Assembly (NCBI RefSeq): GCF_009797025.1
Contig: NZ_CP047027.1
Location: 186,001 to 250,000, forward strand
Direction of reading: 5' to 3'
Source of the DNA: Cellulophaga sp. L1A9
Lineage (GTDB): Bacteria > Bacteroidota > Bacteroidia > Flavobacteriales > Flavobacteriaceae
DNA: 64,000 nt
In this document: piece by piece, positions 17,856 through 28,442 of the stretch
Position numbering within the stretch: position 1 is the stretch's first letter
Layout of the letters: every line of letters starts with the position of its first letter
Translations under genes and position numbers: made by a program
Notes under the pieces: model-generated
What the model was told of the DNA's origin: nothing
The model's database searches: none
Seen by the model: the letters and a program-made list of their open reading frames with translations, nothing else

Positions 17856-17900
17856 TTCAAAATTTATTAAATCATTAAAAAACGATTTATCATACCCCAC

Positions 17901-18253
17901 TCCTTAATCCAAAAAATTAAGAGTTCTACTTCAAAAATAGCAAAAGCTAAAGAGTAGAACGCTAATTCCCTTAAATCATAAAGTTATCTATTTTAAATAG
18001 TTCTTGCGCAAATTTGAAATTTAACAAGCCATTTTAAAATAAAAGGCTACTGAAATGTAGATTTATCAGGACAGACTGACGCTAAAATAATAGCAAAACA
18101 AGAGATCGAAAGAAATTAGCTACAATATTCAGCATTATTTGAAACATATATTTTATATTTTGTAGTCTTTACTGTGTTAATTTTTATATTTTTATAGGAT
18201 TAACATTCTCCCCCCGGCACCTTAACAGTATTTCTATTCCGTAAAAAGGTCCT
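17901..18253. other. Intergenic region between divergent kinase genes
   Basis: About 350 bp between two divergently transcribed kinase genes, so it must hold two promoters. No clear TAnnTTTG box, hairpin or open frame stands out; a short C-rich run (CCCCCCGG, near 18211) lies shortly before the plus-strand gene. Confidence 0.5.
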
Positions 18254-19831
18254 ATGAGTAAAAAATTAATTGCTACATCAATCCTATTATTTATAATCTT
18301 AAGTATAGCGATATGGACCATAACTATTATTAGAATAAACAACTATGAGAAAAATCTAATTGCGTTAGAAGTAGCAGAATCAGACACTAAACTATCCTTA
18401 GCCAGTGATCAATTATTAAATCTTTACGAAACAAGTAAGAAAAAAGTGCTGTTTTTTAAAGACCTCGCAGAAGCCAATTATAAAAAAAATAAAGCCTTCA
18501 ATGACATTCGTGATGTGCTTTATCTTTTCCTTAAAAATGAAGACAATTACTTTCAAGCACGAATTATAAACACGAAAGGACAAGAAGTGCTTAAAATAGA
18601 AAACATGTATAATAGCATTTCTATATATGAAGACAAGTATTTAGAAGACAAGTCTAACCGGTATTACTTTCAAGAATCATTAAAACTAAAAAAGGGACAG
18701 GTATTTATTTCTAATCTAGACCTAAATATTGAAAATAATAAGATAGAACTCCCTTATAGACCTACGGTGCGTTTTTTTACAAAAATATATAGTCCAGATC
18801 AAGAGTTATTGGGTATTGTAGGTCTTAATCTTAATGCCGAAACATGGTTGAATGGAATAGGAACTAACGATATTAATATATTAAATAACCCAAACGAAGT
18901 ATTCTACAAAGAAAGTGGCAGGCAAGACCTCTATACCAAATCTAAAAAAGATTTAACTTTAAGGGATACCAATGGCAAACCTATTTACAATGTAAAGGAA
19001 GTTATTATTATGGGGATGTCTACTTGGACCCTGTATACCTCCATACATTCTGCTGCGGTAGAGGAAAAAATAAAAACTAATAAAAAGAAAAGTATCTCCT
19101 TCGCTGTTTTCTTAAACCTGGGCTTGCTCTTTTTTATTTTTACTATTCATAATCTGTATTATAAAAACAAGCGCATTTCTTTATTAAATAATTCAATAAA
19201 CTTAAGGCTAGAAGAAAGAAATACGCTGCTGAAAGAAATACACCATCGGGTTAAAAATAATCTGCAAGTAATTACAAGCTTATTAAACCTACAGTCGCGT
19301 TATATAAAGGATGAAGAGACTAAAAGTATGCTAAAATATAGTCAATATCGCATCAAATCTATGGCGCTATTGCATGAAAGCTTATATAGGAGTGATGATT
19401 TAAGTAAGATTAACTACAAAGATTATTTAAATCAACTTGTTAATGGTTTAATCGTTTCTATGAAAGGCAGCAATACCAAAATCACTTTAGATTTAGACGT
19501 AGACGAGATCTACTTTAATATAGACACCTCTATACCATTGGGCTTAATTATCAATGAGTTAGTAACCAACTCCCTAAAATATGCATTTAGCGAAAATATA
19601 GGGACGATCACGATAGCTCTAAAAAAACAAGCCAATAATTCTTTTTTACTTCGTTTAAGTGATAATGGGAAAGGATTTCCTAAATCGGTAACTTTTAGAA
19701 ATACCGAAACTTTAGGTTTAAAACTAGTACATAAACTGGTATTGCAACTGCGTGGAAACATAGAAAAAGACAACATTCAAACAGGGACAGCTTTTATTAT
19801 TACATTCCAAGAAATTCAAGAATTCTCATAG
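18254..19831 (+). CDS. Membrane sensor histidine kinase, HisKA_2 type with extracytoplasmic sensor domain
   Basis: 525 residues. A membrane helix at about 5-25 and another at about 280-300 enclose a 250-residue outer domain with the Cache-like pattern [20 protein letters not shown]. The phospho-acceptor motif [20 protein letters not shown] (~322-341) defines the HisKA_2 class, and the ATPase part has [18 protein letters not shown] and DNGKGFP. Such kinases sense small molecules outside the membrane. The response regulator gene begins 2 bp after the stop, so they are a two-component pair. Confidence 0.92.
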   Translation: MSKKLIATSILLFIILSIAIWTITIIRINNYEKNLIALEVAESDTKLSLASDQLLNLYETSKKKVLFFKDLAEANYKKNKAFNDIRDVLYLFLKNEDNYFQARIINTKGQEVLKIENMYNSISIYEDKYLEDKSNRYYFQESLKLKKGQVFISNLDLNIENNKIELPYRPTVRFFTKIYSPDQELLGIVGLNLNAETWLNGIGTNDINILNNPNEVFYKESGRQDLYTKSKKDLTLRDTNGKPIYNVKEVIIMGMSTWTLYTSIHSAAVEEKIKTNKKKSISFAVFLNLGLLFFIFTIHNLYYKNKRISLLNNSINLRLEERNTLLKEIHHRVKNNLQVITSLLNLQSRYIKDEETKSMLKYSQYRIKSMALLHESLYRSDDLSKINYKDYLNQLVNGLIVSMKGSNTKITLDLDVDEIYFNIDTSIPLGLIINELVTNSLKYAFSENIGTITIALKKQANNSFLLRLSDNGKGFPKSVTFRNTETLGLKLVHKLVLQLRGNIEKDNIQTGTAFIITFQEIQEFS

Positions 19832-19833
19832 CT

Positions 19834-20220
19834 ATGAAATATAGTATACTCATCGTCGAAGATAATTTTATCATCCAAATGTTTCTGGAAGAGATTCTTC
19901 TTAGCATTGGAGAACACACCGTTAAAACAGCCAATAATGCTAATAATGCATTGCTTATTTTAGAAGATTACAAACCCGATGTTATTTTGATGGACATTGG
20001 TATTGGACCTGGACTAGACGGAATAGAAGTCGCAGAAATCATTAAAGATAAATACCGCATTCCTATTGTATTCCTAACAGGAAACTCTGATGAATCGACC
20101 ATTCTAAGAGCTCATAAAACAAACCCTATTCACTTTATATTTAAACCTATTGATGAAGGCAAGTTACTTACTGAGTTTTCGGTAATCAAAGACAAACTAG
20201 TGGACTTATCTTTAAAATAA
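19834..20220 (+). CDS. Single-domain response regulator
   Basis: 128 residues, receiver domain only: ILIVEDNFIIQMFLEEIL at the start, phospho-acceptor Asp in VILMDIGIGPGLDG (~53), Thr in VFLTGN (~84), Lys in FIFKPIDEGKL (~107). There is no output domain, so it must pass the signal on through another protein. It is coupled to the upstream HisKA_2 kinase with 2 bp between the genes. Confidence 0.92.
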   Translation: MKYSILIVEDNFIIQMFLEEILLSIGEHTVKTANNANNALLILEDYKPDVILMDIGIGPGLDGIEVAEIIKDKYRIPIVFLTGNSDESTILRAHKTNPIHFIFKPIDEGKLLTEFSVIKDKLVDLSLK

Positions 20221-20225
20221 ACTAG

Positions 20226-20687
20226 TTACATAGGCACCATATAGGTTTGTTTAATTGTTCCTATAACAAAAGTACTATGAGCACTGCCTATATTTTCTAC
20301 AGAACCTAAACTATTAATTACAAAATCTTGATAATCTTTCATATTCTTTACCAATACTTTAAGCATAAAATCATAATCTCCAGAAATGTTGTAACATTCT
20401 GTCACCTCTTGTAATGCAATAATATCTTTAACAAATTTATTACCTATCGCTTTGGTATGTTGCTTTAGCGTAATGTTACAAAAGACAATTAATTCTCTTC
20501 CTAACTTTTCTGCATCAAGCAGTGCCACATACTTTTTAATATAGCCTTCTTTTTCTAATTTCCTCAAACGCTCATATACTGGCGTTGGAGATAAATTTAC
20601 TCTTGCAGCAATCTCCTTTGTGGTGTAGTTGGAGTTTTCTTGTAGCAATTTAAGCAGTGCTAAATCTGTAAGATCTAAATTTTCCAT
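20226..20687 (-). CDS. Lrp/AsnC-family transcription regulator
   Basis: 153 residues from the start MENLDLTDLALLKLLQENSN; a longer frame adds 12 codons without similarity. The winged helix-turn-helix (about 1-60) has TTKEIAARVNLSPTPVYERLRKLEKEGYI, and the RAM ligand-binding domain (about 70-150) has ECYNISGDYDFMLKVLVKN. Lrp-type proteins bind amino acids and control amino-acid genes. It is divergent from metE across about 170 bp, so control of methionine synthesis is a reasonable guess. Confidence 0.92.
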   Translation of the reverse strand: MENLDLTDLALLKLLQENSNYTTKEIAARVNLSPTPVYERLRKLEKEGYIKKYVALLDAEKLGRELIVFCNITLKQHTKAIGNKFVKDIIALQEVTECYNISGDYDFMLKVLVKNMKDYQDFVINSLGSVENIGSAHSTFVIGTIKQTYMVPM

Positions 20688-20855
20688 AGATAAATTTTCT
20701 AGTGTGGTACGTTTCTCCAACAAAAATATTACATTTTATCTAAATAATAGCACATAAACAGCTAAATACACTTATTTAAACCAAAAATTCAGATATAAAT
20801 ATGATAAAAAGTAATTTTGACGAGACATAATATCTAATACACAAAACAGGTAGTA

Positions 20856-23177
20856 ATGAAAACAACAAACTTAGGTTACCCAAGAATTGGTAACAACAGA
20901 GCGCTTAAAAAAGCATTAGAAAACTATTGGTCTGAAAAAGCAACATTGACCGACTTAGGAAAAACTGCAAAAAACATCCGAGCTGAAAATTGGCTGCTTC
21001 AACAAGAAAAAGGCATTGACATTATCCCTTCCAATGATTTTTCTTTATACGACCAGGTATTAGATATGTGTATGACCGTAAACGCTATTCCTAAGCGTTA
21101 TGAACAGTTACAAAAAAACAATGCTACCCCTCAAGATTTATATTTTGCCATGGCTAGAGGTATCCAAAAAAATGGGATAGACCTTACTGCCATGGAAATG
21201 ACAAAATGGTTTGATACCAATTACCATTATATAGTTCCTGAATTTTATAAAAATCAGTCTTTCTCCTATTCAAACGCTAAAATAGTTGATGAATATAAAG
21301 AAGCATTGGCTTTAGGTATAAAAACAAAACCTGTACTAATTGGTCCGGTTTCGTTCTTATTATTAGGAAAAGAGAAAGAAAGTGATTTTAATCGGATTGA
21401 TCTTTTACCAAACCTGCTTCCTACGTATTTAAAAATAATAGAAGAATTAACAGCCTTACATGTTGAATACATACAGTTTGATGAGCCATTTCTTGCGACA
21501 GATTTAACGAATAAAGATCGTGAAGCAATCCGATACACCTACCAAACTATCGCTGAAAAATTTCCCGACCTAAAAATTGTGTTGGCCAATTACTTTGATT
21601 GTTTTGGCGAAAACCTAGAGACTGTTTTAGAACTTCCTGTACATACCTTACATTTAGATTTGGTGCGTTGTACGTTACAGTTAGATGATATTTTATCTTC
21701 AAAAAAACTACAGAAGAATACTCATTTATCCTTAGGGGTTATTGACGGGAGAAACATTTGGAAGAACAATTTTGAAGATTCTTTAGCGCTTATTCAAAAA
21801 GCAATTGCCCATATAGGAGAAGAAAGAATTACTATAGCACCCTCTTGTTCTTTACTCCACTCGCCTTGCGATTTAGATTTAGAAACAAATGAAACTAATT
21901 TAAGTTCTGAAGTAAAGCAGTGGCTCGCTTTTGCAAAACAAAAACTAGAAGAAGTAAATACGCTAAGAGACTTTATTACTAAAGTTAATTTGAGCGAAAC
22001 GCTAGAAAAGATTACGGAGAATAGCGCTGCAAATGCAGAACGCAAAATTTCAAAAAGCATTCACAATCCTAAAGTCAAGGAGCGTGTTACTGCATTAACC
22101 AAAAAAGATGATCAGCGTTTGAATGGATTTACCCAGCGTAAAGTGATTCAGCAAAAAGCATTGAATTTACCTTTATACCCAACAACAACTATTGGTTCTT
22201 TCCCTCAAACCAAAGAAGTAAGGAGCCAAAGAGCTCATTTTAAAAAAGGGAATACTACTCCTGAAGCCTACCATGATTTTATAGAAAAAGAAACTAGAGA
22301 AACCATAGAATTTCAAGAAAATATAGGTTTAGATGTTTTAGTTCACGGAGAGTTTGAACGTAATGACATGGTAGAATATTTTGGAGAACAATTAGATGGT
22401 TTTGCATTTACTAGCTTTGGCTGGGTACAGAGTTATGGTAGTAGATGTGTAAAACCACCGGTAATTTATGGAGATGTATCTAGAGAAAATCCCATGACTG
22501 TATTCTGGTCTTCTTTTGCGCAGTCTATTACTAAAAAACCTGTAAAAGGAATGCTTACAGGACCTGTTACTATATTACAATGGTCTTTTGTACGTAATGA
22601 CCAACCAAGAGCAGAAACTTGCACGCAAATAGCCTTAGCCATCCGCGATGAAGTGGTGGACTTGGAAAAAGCAGGATTATCTATCATCCAAATAGATGAA
22701 CCTGCCATACGAGAAGGACTTCCGTTACGAAAAACTGATTGGAAGGCATATCTTGATTGGGCAGTAAAAGCGTTTAGAATTTCTGCAAGTGGGGTAAAAG
22801 ATAACACACAGATACATACCCACATGTGTTATTCAGAATTCAATGACATTATTGAGCATATTGCAGCGATGGATGCAGATGTAATTACTATAGAATGTTC
22901 TAGATCACAAATGGAGCTTTTAGATGTTTTCCGTGAATTTAAATACCCTAATGATATTGGACCTGGAGTTTATGACATTCACTCTCCCAGAGTTCCAGAC
23001 CGTTCTGAAATGGTTGCATTGATAGAAAAAGCAAAAGAATATATTGCTCCTGAGCATTTATGGGTAAATCCAGATTGTGGCTTAAAAACAAGACATTGGG
23101 ATGAAACCAAAAAAGCATTAATAGAAATGGTAGCGGCTGCACAAGAGTGTAGACAAAAAGTTGCTATTACGCATTAG
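20856..23177 (+). CDS. metE: Cobalamin-independent methionine synthase (5-methyltetrahydropteroyltriglutamate-homocysteine methyltransferase)
   Basis: 773 residues, normal MetE length. The N-terminal domain starts TTNLGYPRIGNNRALKKALE and the catalytic domain starts at about residue 440 (YPTTTIGSFPQTKEVR). Zinc ligands are visible in HTHMCYSEF (His and Cys, ~655) and in NPDCGLKTR (~740), with the conserved QIDEPAIREGLP. It transfers the methyl group of methyltetrahydrofolate to homocysteine in the cytoplasm. The divergent Lrp-type gene is a likely regulator. A terminator follows, so it is probably a single-gene unit. Confidence 0.97.
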   Translation: MKTTNLGYPRIGNNRALKKALENYWSEKATLTDLGKTAKNIRAENWLLQQEKGIDIIPSNDFSLYDQVLDMCMTVNAIPKRYEQLQKNNATPQDLYFAMARGIQKNGIDLTAMEMTKWFDTNYHYIVPEFYKNQSFSYSNAKIVDEYKEALALGIKTKPVLIGPVSFLLLGKEKESDFNRIDLLPNLLPTYLKIIEELTALHVEYIQFDEPFLATDLTNKDREAIRYTYQTIAEKFPDLKIVLANYFDCFGENLETVLELPVHTLHLDLVRCTLQLDDILSSKKLQKNTHLSLGVIDGRNIWKNNFEDSLALIQKAIAHIGEERITIAPSCSLLHSPCDLDLETNETNLSSEVKQWLAFAKQKLEEVNTLRDFITKVNLSETLEKITENSAANAERKISKSIHNPKVKERVTALTKKDDQRLNGFTQRKVIQQKALNLPLYPTTTIGSFPQTKEVRSQRAHFKKGNTTPEAYHDFIEKETRETIEFQENIGLDVLVHGEFERNDMVEYFGEQLDGFAFTSFGWVQSYGSRCVKPPVIYGDVSRENPMTVFWSSFAQSITKKPVKGMLTGPVTILQWSFVRNDQPRAETCTQIALAIRDEVVDLEKAGLSIIQIDEPAIREGLPLRKTDWKAYLDWAVKAFRISASGVKDNTQIHTHMCYSEFNDIIEHIAAMDADVITIECSRSQMELLDVFREFKYPNDIGPGVYDIHSPRVPDRSEMVALIEKAKEYIAPEHLWVNPDCGLKTRHWDETKKALIEMVAAAQECRQKVAITH

Positions 23178-23200
23178 ATTTGAGTATAGTTTAGTTTTAA

Positions 23201-23235
23201 GTCGCTTCTTATTAAATTAAGAAGCGACTTTTTTG
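23201..23235 (+). terminator. metE terminator
   Basis: GTCGCTTCTTA and TAAGAAGCGAC form a perfect 11-bp stem with a 6-nt AT loop, followed by six T. Confidence 0.9.
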
Positions 23236-23375
23236 TTTCCCTTTAAGTAAATTGACCCCATCACGCCCCTTCTCTAAATCATTTCACATTATAAATAGGC
23301 CTATAAAAATCAATACAATAACAGCCTAGCTCATATTTCTTCTCTTTTTAATAGAAATTGAACTAATTTTGCGGC

Positions 23376-24929
23376 ATGGTTAGAACATTTCAGCTTCGCG
23401 TCTCTTTAAAAGAAGAAACAATAGAGGGTATCCTTACTAAAAAAGCAGCAAAACATGTTGGTGCAGACGAAAAAGATATCGTCGTAAAAGTGTTACGAAA
23501 ATCTATTGATGCCCGTAAGCCTAGAATCTACATAAATTACAAGCTTCAAGTATATATCAATGAAAAACCTTCTGAAATTCCAGAATATGTTTTTGAATAC
23601 AAAGATGTCTCTAAAGCTAAAGAAGTACATATTATAGGTTTTGGTCCTGCAGGAATGTGGGCAGCACTGCGCTGTTTAGAATTAGGGTTTAAACCTATTG
23701 TTTTAGAACGCGGAAAAAATGTAAAAGACAGACGCCGTGATTTAAAAGCCATAAACCAAGAGCATATTGTGGGCGAAGATTCTAACTACTGCTTTGGGGA
23801 AGGTGGTGCAGGTACGTATTCTGACGGAAAGCTGTATACCCGTAGTATTAAACGAGGCGATGTTCGTAGAATTTTTGAAAGTTTGGTACACCATGGTGCT
23901 ACGGAGCAAATTTTAATAGATGCACATCCGCATATAGGAACTAATAAGCTTCCTAAAATTGTTCAGAATATTAGAGAAGCTGTCCTTAACCACGGTGGTG
24001 AAATTCATTTTGATACGCGCGTGGTAGATTTCACCCTTCAGAATAACAAAATAAAGGCCGTTCAGCTTCAAAACGGAACAGAAATGGCCGTAAACCGTGT
24101 CATTCTTGCTACAGGCCATTCCGCTAGAGATATTTATTACTTGTTGCATAAAAAAGAAATTGCACTAGAAGCAAAATCATTTGCTATGGGGGTTCGGGTA
24201 GAGCATCCACAGCACATCATAGATAGTATTCAATACCATTGCTCAGGCAGCAGAAATGAATTGCTTCCTGCGGCATCGTATAGTTTAGTTGAACAAGTAA
24301 AAAATAGAGGCGTTTATTCTTTCTGTATGTGTCCTGGCGGATTTATTGTTCCGGCAGCTACCGCACCGGGAGAAGTTGTGGTCAATGGGATGTCTCCTTC
24401 TAAACGAAACAACCTCTATGCCAACTCAGGTATTGTGGTAGAAATCAATGCCGATGAAGATTTGCGCAAGTATGAAAAACATGGCGTTTTAAAAGGCTTA
24501 GAATTCCAAAAAGATTTAGAGCGTTTGGCATTTACCGCTGGAGGCAGAACACAAACGGCTCCTGCACAACGAATGACAGATTTTGTAGAAGGTAAATTAT
24601 CGGCAGATTTAAATGCTACTTCGTATCAGCCAGGATTAAAATCGGTTCCTATGCATTCCCTGCTACCAAAATTAATTGGGAGTAGATTACGTGGTGGTTT
24701 TGCTGCTTTTGGCGAAAAAATGAAAGGATACTATACCGCAGAAGCTAATATTGTTGGGGTAGAATCTAGAACATCATCTCCGGTAAACATCCCTAGAAAA
24801 GAAAATTTAGAGCACCCAGAAATCCAAGGTCTTTTTCCTTGTGGTGAAGGTGGTGGTTATGCTGGCGGAATTGTTTCTGCCGCTATGGATGGCGAGCGTT
24901 GCGCAGAAGCCGCTATTGCCGGACTATAA
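23376..24929 (+). CDS. FAD-dependent dehydrogenase (COG2509-like)
   Basis: 517 residues. An N-terminal domain of about 80 residues precedes the dinucleotide fold HIIGFGPAGMWAALRCLELG (~86-105). The family motif CFGEGGAGTYSDGKL lies near 140, and a second FAD contact GGGYAGGIVSAAMDGERCAE at the C-terminus. This is the uncharacterised FAD-dependent dehydrogenase family common in Bacteroidota and Firmicutes; the substrate is not known. The start ATG lies close after a TAATTTTG box (23364), which may be the -7 element. A terminator follows. Confidence 0.87.
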   Translation: MVRTFQLRVSLKEETIEGILTKKAAKHVGADEKDIVVKVLRKSIDARKPRIYINYKLQVYINEKPSEIPEYVFEYKDVSKAKEVHIIGFGPAGMWAALRCLELGFKPIVLERGKNVKDRRRDLKAINQEHIVGEDSNYCFGEGGAGTYSDGKLYTRSIKRGDVRRIFESLVHHGATEQILIDAHPHIGTNKLPKIVQNIREAVLNHGGEIHFDTRVVDFTLQNNKIKAVQLQNGTEMAVNRVILATGHSARDIYYLLHKKEIALEAKSFAMGVRVEHPQHIIDSIQYHCSGSRNELLPAASYSLVEQVKNRGVYSFCMCPGGFIVPAATAPGEVVVNGMSPSKRNNLYANSGIVVEINADEDLRKYEKHGVLKGLEFQKDLERLAFTAGGRTQTAPAQRMTDFVEGKLSADLNATSYQPGLKSVPMHSLLPKLIGSRLRGGFAAFGEKMKGYYTAEANIVGVESRTSSPVNIPRKENLEHPEIQGLFPCGEGGGYAGGIVSAAMDGERCAEAAIAGL

Positions 24930-24986
24930 GTATTAGGGTGCTGAGCTATTTTATAATTTCTCACCTCTTCTAAATGTAAAATAAAC

Positions 24987-25019
24987 AAAAAGCCTCTAAA
25001 GAAATTTAGGGGCTTTTTT
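24987..25019 (+). terminator. Terminator after the FAD dehydrogenase
   Basis: AAAAAGCCTCTAAA and TTTAGGGGCTTTTT form a near-perfect stem around GAAA, ending in six T; it is A-rich on the left and could work on both strands. Confidence 0.85.
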
Positions 25020-25062
25020 AGTACCGATAAAAAACAACAATTTAACGGGCAATCTATCATAA

Positions 25063-25237
25063 GAGTAGAAAAAAAAACATCAAATTATACAGAAAACGAT
25101 TTGAAAGTTTACCCAAGCCATAGCAAACGTACTTTAAAACTTATCGCAGAAGGATTTGAAGGTACCGCTACAGGAATGGAGCCCTAGGCTACATAGAAAG
25201 AAGCAACGACGATACACAATCTTACGGAATACTATAA
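25063..25237 (+). pseudogene. Possible decayed gene fragment
   Basis: A coding-like stretch reads TSNYTENDLKVYPSHSKRT, then LKLIAEGFEGTATGMEP and a stop. The neighbouring frame continues LGYIERSNDDTQSYGIL to a second stop. A one-base change would join the two pieces into about 58 codons. No start codon or family is recognised. It may be the tail of a lost gene before rluF, or chance. Confidence 0.3.
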
Positions 25238-25308
25238 AAACCCTTTAAACCTAATCCCTATTGCCTAGCGCAATTTATTCTCGTAATTTCGCATCAGACA
25301 AAAAAATA

Positions 25309-26040
25309 ATGGCAGAGACTACTCCCACCCGAATAAATAAATATTTAAGCGAAGTTGGCTATTGCTCACGACGAGCAGCCGATAAGCTTATTGATCAAGG
25401 CAGAGTCACCATCAATGGCAAAGTTCCTGAAATGGGAACCAAAATAACTGCTGCCGATGAAATTAGAGTAGATGGTGAACTGATAGGAAAGCCTAAAGGA
25501 GAGCATACCTATATTGCTTTTAATAAGCCTGTAGGAATTGTGTGTACCACGGATACTGGTGTAGAGAAAGATAACATAATCGACTTTATAAATTACCCAA
25601 AGCGTATTTTCCCGATTGGACGATTGGACAAACCGTCTGAAGGGTTAATTTTTCTAACGGATGATGGCGATATTGTCAATAAAATTCTACGTGCACGTAA
25701 TAATCATGAAAAGGAATATATCGTTTCAGTAAATAAGCCTGTGAATTCAGATTTTTTAAGGCAGATGAGTAGCGGAGTTCCTATATTAGATACGGTAACC
25801 CGCCCATGTAAAGTAGAGAAAATAGACAAATACACTTTCAGTATTATTTTGACGCAAGGACTAAACCGACAAATTAGAAGAATGTGCGATCATTTAGAGT
25901 ATCGCGTAAAACGTTTACAGCGTGTCCGGATTATGAATGTAGAATTGGATCTTGAAGTAGGGAAATACCGTGACTTAACAGCAGCAGAGCTTTCAGAAAT
26001 TAACCGTTTGGTCGCTGCTTCAGAAAAAACACACGACTAG
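25309..26040 (+). CDS. rluF: 23S rRNA pseudouridine(2604) synthase
   Basis: 243 residues from the start MAETTPTRINKYLSEVGYCS; a start 16 codons upstream lacks similarity. S4 RNA-binding domain (~8-60), then the RsuA/RluB/E/F-type catalytic domain with the catalytic Asp in FPIGRLDKPSEGLIFLTDDG (~106). ILTQGLNRQIRRMCDHLEYRVKRLQRVRIMN near the end is typical of RluF, which modifies U2604 of 23S rRNA. RluB/RluE differ at this place, so the subfamily is fairly sure. Confidence 0.88.
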   Translation: MAETTPTRINKYLSEVGYCSRRAADKLIDQGRVTINGKVPEMGTKITAADEIRVDGELIGKPKGEHTYIAFNKPVGIVCTTDTGVEKDNIIDFINYPKRIFPIGRLDKPSEGLIFLTDDGDIVNKILRARNNHEKEYIVSVNKPVNSDFLRQMSSGVPILDTVTRPCKVEKIDKYTFSIILTQGLNRQIRRMCDHLEYRVKRLQRVRIMNVELDLEVGKYRDLTAAELSEINRLVAASEKTHD

Positions 26041-26188
26041 TTTAGAACCTATAGCCTCACAAATACAATGCTTTACATCTAATTATAATGAGTTTAGCTC
26101 TGGTTTTAGAAAATAGTTACTATATTATGCAGCTTATATATATTGACAACAACGTAAAGACCCAATACAAACAAAAAACCAAATTAAA

Positions 26189-26728
26189 ATGAGAAACCTA
26201 AAACTTGCCGCTATTACAGTATCCTTCACTCTATTACTAGCCTCTTGCTTGAGTACTGAAGAGAAAAAAATAAAAGCAGAAGAAGAAGGTAATGCCCTTG
26301 TTTCTATAAAATCTAAGTTAATAAAAGGCGCAGGTGATGCGTTAAAAACGGATGGTAAGGAAGCTTTAGAATCTGCTAGTGAAGGTCTTGGAGAAGCGTT
26401 TAAGGGCTTAACTTCTGGATATGATAAAAGTATCAACCAAGCCAAAGTACTATCGGACACTACATTTTTAAAAACATTTGAAATTGGAAGAACAGAAAAG
26501 TTCTATAGTGATACTACTCATATAAAAAAGGTTACCGTATATCTTATCGCAGATAAAGCTTTTGATAAAAAACTTAAGCTAAAAGCTTTCGATGCTACCG
26601 ATAGAGAAATTGGAAGAAGTACCGTAGCTACGAAAATTGAGGAGGACGATGCTCAATTTATCGATTTTGAATTTGATAATAGAACGCCATTATTGCAAGC
26701 TGATTATTTTATAATAAGTCACAATTAG
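26189..26728 (+). CDS. Lipoprotein of unknown function
   Basis: 179 residues. The signal peptide ends LLLASC with the lipobox Cys at about 20. A lysine/glutamate-rich helical part (about 25-90) precedes a beta-rich part with RTEKFYSDTTHIKKVTVYLI and DFEFDNRTPLLQADYFII. I do not recognise the family. It is a single gene, with a weak GC hairpin (GCGCT-TACG-AGCGC at 26735-26748) and T-rich DNA after the stop. Confidence 0.65.
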   Translation: MRNLKLAAITVSFTLLLASCLSTEEKKIKAEEEGNALVSIKSKLIKGAGDALKTDGKEALESASEGLGEAFKGLTSGYDKSINQAKVLSDTTFLKTFEIGRTEKFYSDTTHIKKVTVYLIADKAFDKKLKLKAFDATDREIGRSTVATKIEEDDAQFIDFEFDNRTPLLQADYFIISHN

Positions 26729-26768
26729 ATTCCGGCGCTTACGAGCGCTCTTTCTTTAAAAAACTATC

Positions 26769-26829
26769 CAGTGCCTTAATCTTATGATTTCATGTTTTAT
26801 CACTTCATGATGTTGCTGTTAAGGCACTG
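26769..26829. repeat. Long-loop inverted repeat in a 370-bp gap
   Basis: CAGTGCCTTAA (26769-26779) and TTAAGGCACTG (26819-26829) are perfect 11-bp complements around a 39-nt loop that itself holds TTCATG/TCATGA. There is no T-run, so it is not a normal terminator. The rest of 26729-27047 shows no open frame. Confidence 0.6.
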
Positions 26830-27047
26830 AATTGTTTAAAGCCTTTCTAGTATCTGCCACCATTTAACACTTGCTTTATATACTCTTCTAACATTGCTTG
26901 GTATAAAGCTTCAAGTAAACCTAGCTCCTACTATTTTATACATTGTATTAAACACGCAAAATTAAACTTATGCTTTCATTTTGCACTTCATACATTATAC
27001 TTAATACTTCACCCTCAGTACTAATAACATAGATCAAACGGGTAAAA

Positions 27048-27079
27048 TTGAAAAAATCCGAACTATTCCCCTACCTTTG
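27048..27079 (+). promoter_or_regulatory. Bacteroidota-type promoter of the DEAD-box gene
   Basis: TTG (27048-27050) and TACCTTTG (27072-27079) are 21 bp apart, matching the TTTG / TAnnTTTG promoter used by the main sigma factor in this phylum. The start codon is 20 bp downstream. Confidence 0.65.
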
Positions 27080-27098
27080 TGGCTTATTATAAAAATAC

Positions 27099-28388
27099 AT
27101 GACATTTAAAGAATTAGGGATTGCAGAGCCTATTTTGAAAGCTTTAGCTTCAGAAGGTTACGAAAATCCTACTCCAATACAAGAAAAATCAATTCCAATA
27201 TTACTAAAAGGCAAAGACCTTTTAGGCGTTGCACAAACAGGAACGGGAAAAACAGCAGCTTTCGGAATTCCCATTTTACATCACTTATATACAAATAATA
27301 GCGGCATAGGCAAACGAAAAATTAAAGCCCTAGTCGTTACACCTACGCGAGAATTAGCCATTCAAATTGGCGAAAGCTTTACAGCATACGCAAGATTTAC
27401 CGGCATTAAAAATACCGTTATTTTTGGTGGTGTAAAACAAGGAAAACAGACCGATGCATTACGCCAAGGTGTTGAAATTCTAGTTGCTACTCCTGGTCGT
27501 TTGTTAGATTTAATGAATCAAGGGTTTATTTCCTTACGCGATTTAGAACATGTGGTTTTAGATGAAGCCGATCAAATGCTTGATATGGGTTTTATTCACG
27601 ATGTAAAAAAAATCATCGCAAAACTACCTGCTAAACGTCAATCGCTTTTCTTTTCGGCAACCATGCCTAAAACAATCGTAGAATTATCGCAAAAAATATT
27701 AGGCGAATTTGAGCAAGTAACGATTAAGCCTGAACAGGCTACTGCTGAAAAAGTAGAGCAAGCTATTTATTTTGTCCCTAAAGGAGATAAGGTGAAACTT
27801 TTGGTTCACTTAATTGAAACAAAAGAAGCTAAAGCGGTATTGGTTTTCTCAAGAACTAAACATGGCGCTAATAAAATAGTTAAGTTATTAGACAAAGCAG
27901 GAATACATGCTGCGGCTATTCACGGTAATAAATCGCAAACGGCAAGACAAAACGCTTTAAAAGATTTTAAAGACGGTAAATTAACAGTTCTAGTGGCTAC
28001 AGATATTGCTGCGCGTGGAATTGATATTGATGATTTATCATTAGTGGTAAATTATGATTTACCAAATGTACCAGAAACTTATGTTCACCGTATTGGTAGA
28101 ACAGGTAGGGCAAATGCTAGTGGTGTAGCTTTATCTTTCTGTGATAGAGAAGAAAGGGCATATTTAAAAGACATCCAGAAGCTTATAAAACAGACTATTC
28201 CTACCATTACAGATCATCCATTTAAAGATGATGGTAGCAGACCTGTTGAAGCAGATACAGATGATAGGCCAAAAAGACAAGGACAGCAGAGCCGTTCTAG
28301 AAACAGTGGTCAGAAACCAAGTAATTCTAACAACAGAAATAAAAATAGGAACCGCAATAGAAATCGCAGTAGCGACGGACCTAAATAA
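27099..28388 (+). CDS. DEAD-box ATP-dependent RNA helicase (RhlE-like)
   Basis: 429 residues with all helicase motifs in order: Q motif ([13 protein letters not shown]), AQTGTGKT (~46), PTRELA (~88), [13 protein letters not shown] (~150), SAT (~182), [14 protein letters not shown] (~294) and HRIGRTGR (~331). The last ~55 residues are Arg/Asn/Ser-rich ([15 protein letters not shown]), the usual unstructured RNA-binding tail of RhlE-type helicases. They remodel RNA in ribosome assembly and decay, often at low temperature. A clear promoter and terminator flank it, so it is a single-gene unit. Confidence 0.95.
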   Translation: MTFKELGIAEPILKALASEGYENPTPIQEKSIPILLKGKDLLGVAQTGTGKTAAFGIPILHHLYTNNSGIGKRKIKALVVTPTRELAIQIGESFTAYARFTGIKNTVIFGGVKQGKQTDALRQGVEILVATPGRLLDLMNQGFISLRDLEHVVLDEADQMLDMGFIHDVKKIIAKLPAKRQSLFFSATMPKTIVELSQKILGEFEQVTIKPEQATAEKVEQAIYFVPKGDKVKLLVHLIETKEAKAVLVFSRTKHGANKIVKLLDKAGIHAAAIHGNKSQTARQNALKDFKDGKLTVLVATDIAARGIDIDDLSLVVNYDLPNVPETYVHRIGRTGRANASGVALSFCDREERAYLKDIQKLIKQTIPTITDHPFKDDGSRPVEADTDDRPKRQGQQSRSRNSGQKPSNSNNRNKNRNRNRNRSSDGPK

Positions 28389-28393
28389 TAAAA

Positions 28394-28422
28394 GAAAGCC
28401 TTGCAAATTTGCAAGGCTTTTT
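28394..28422. terminator. Bidirectional terminator
   Basis: AAAGCCTTGCAAATTTGCAAGGCTTT is nearly a perfect palindrome, with A-runs on the left and T-runs on the right, between the convergent helicase and ssb genes. Confidence 0.9.
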
Positions 28423-28442
28423 ACTTTTACACTATCGGGCAA

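Noticed and set aside
20724..20855. A SAM or cobalamin riboswitch before metE
   Set aside because: The leader is too short and lacks the paired conserved blocks; the divergent Lrp-type gene is a simpler explanation for control.
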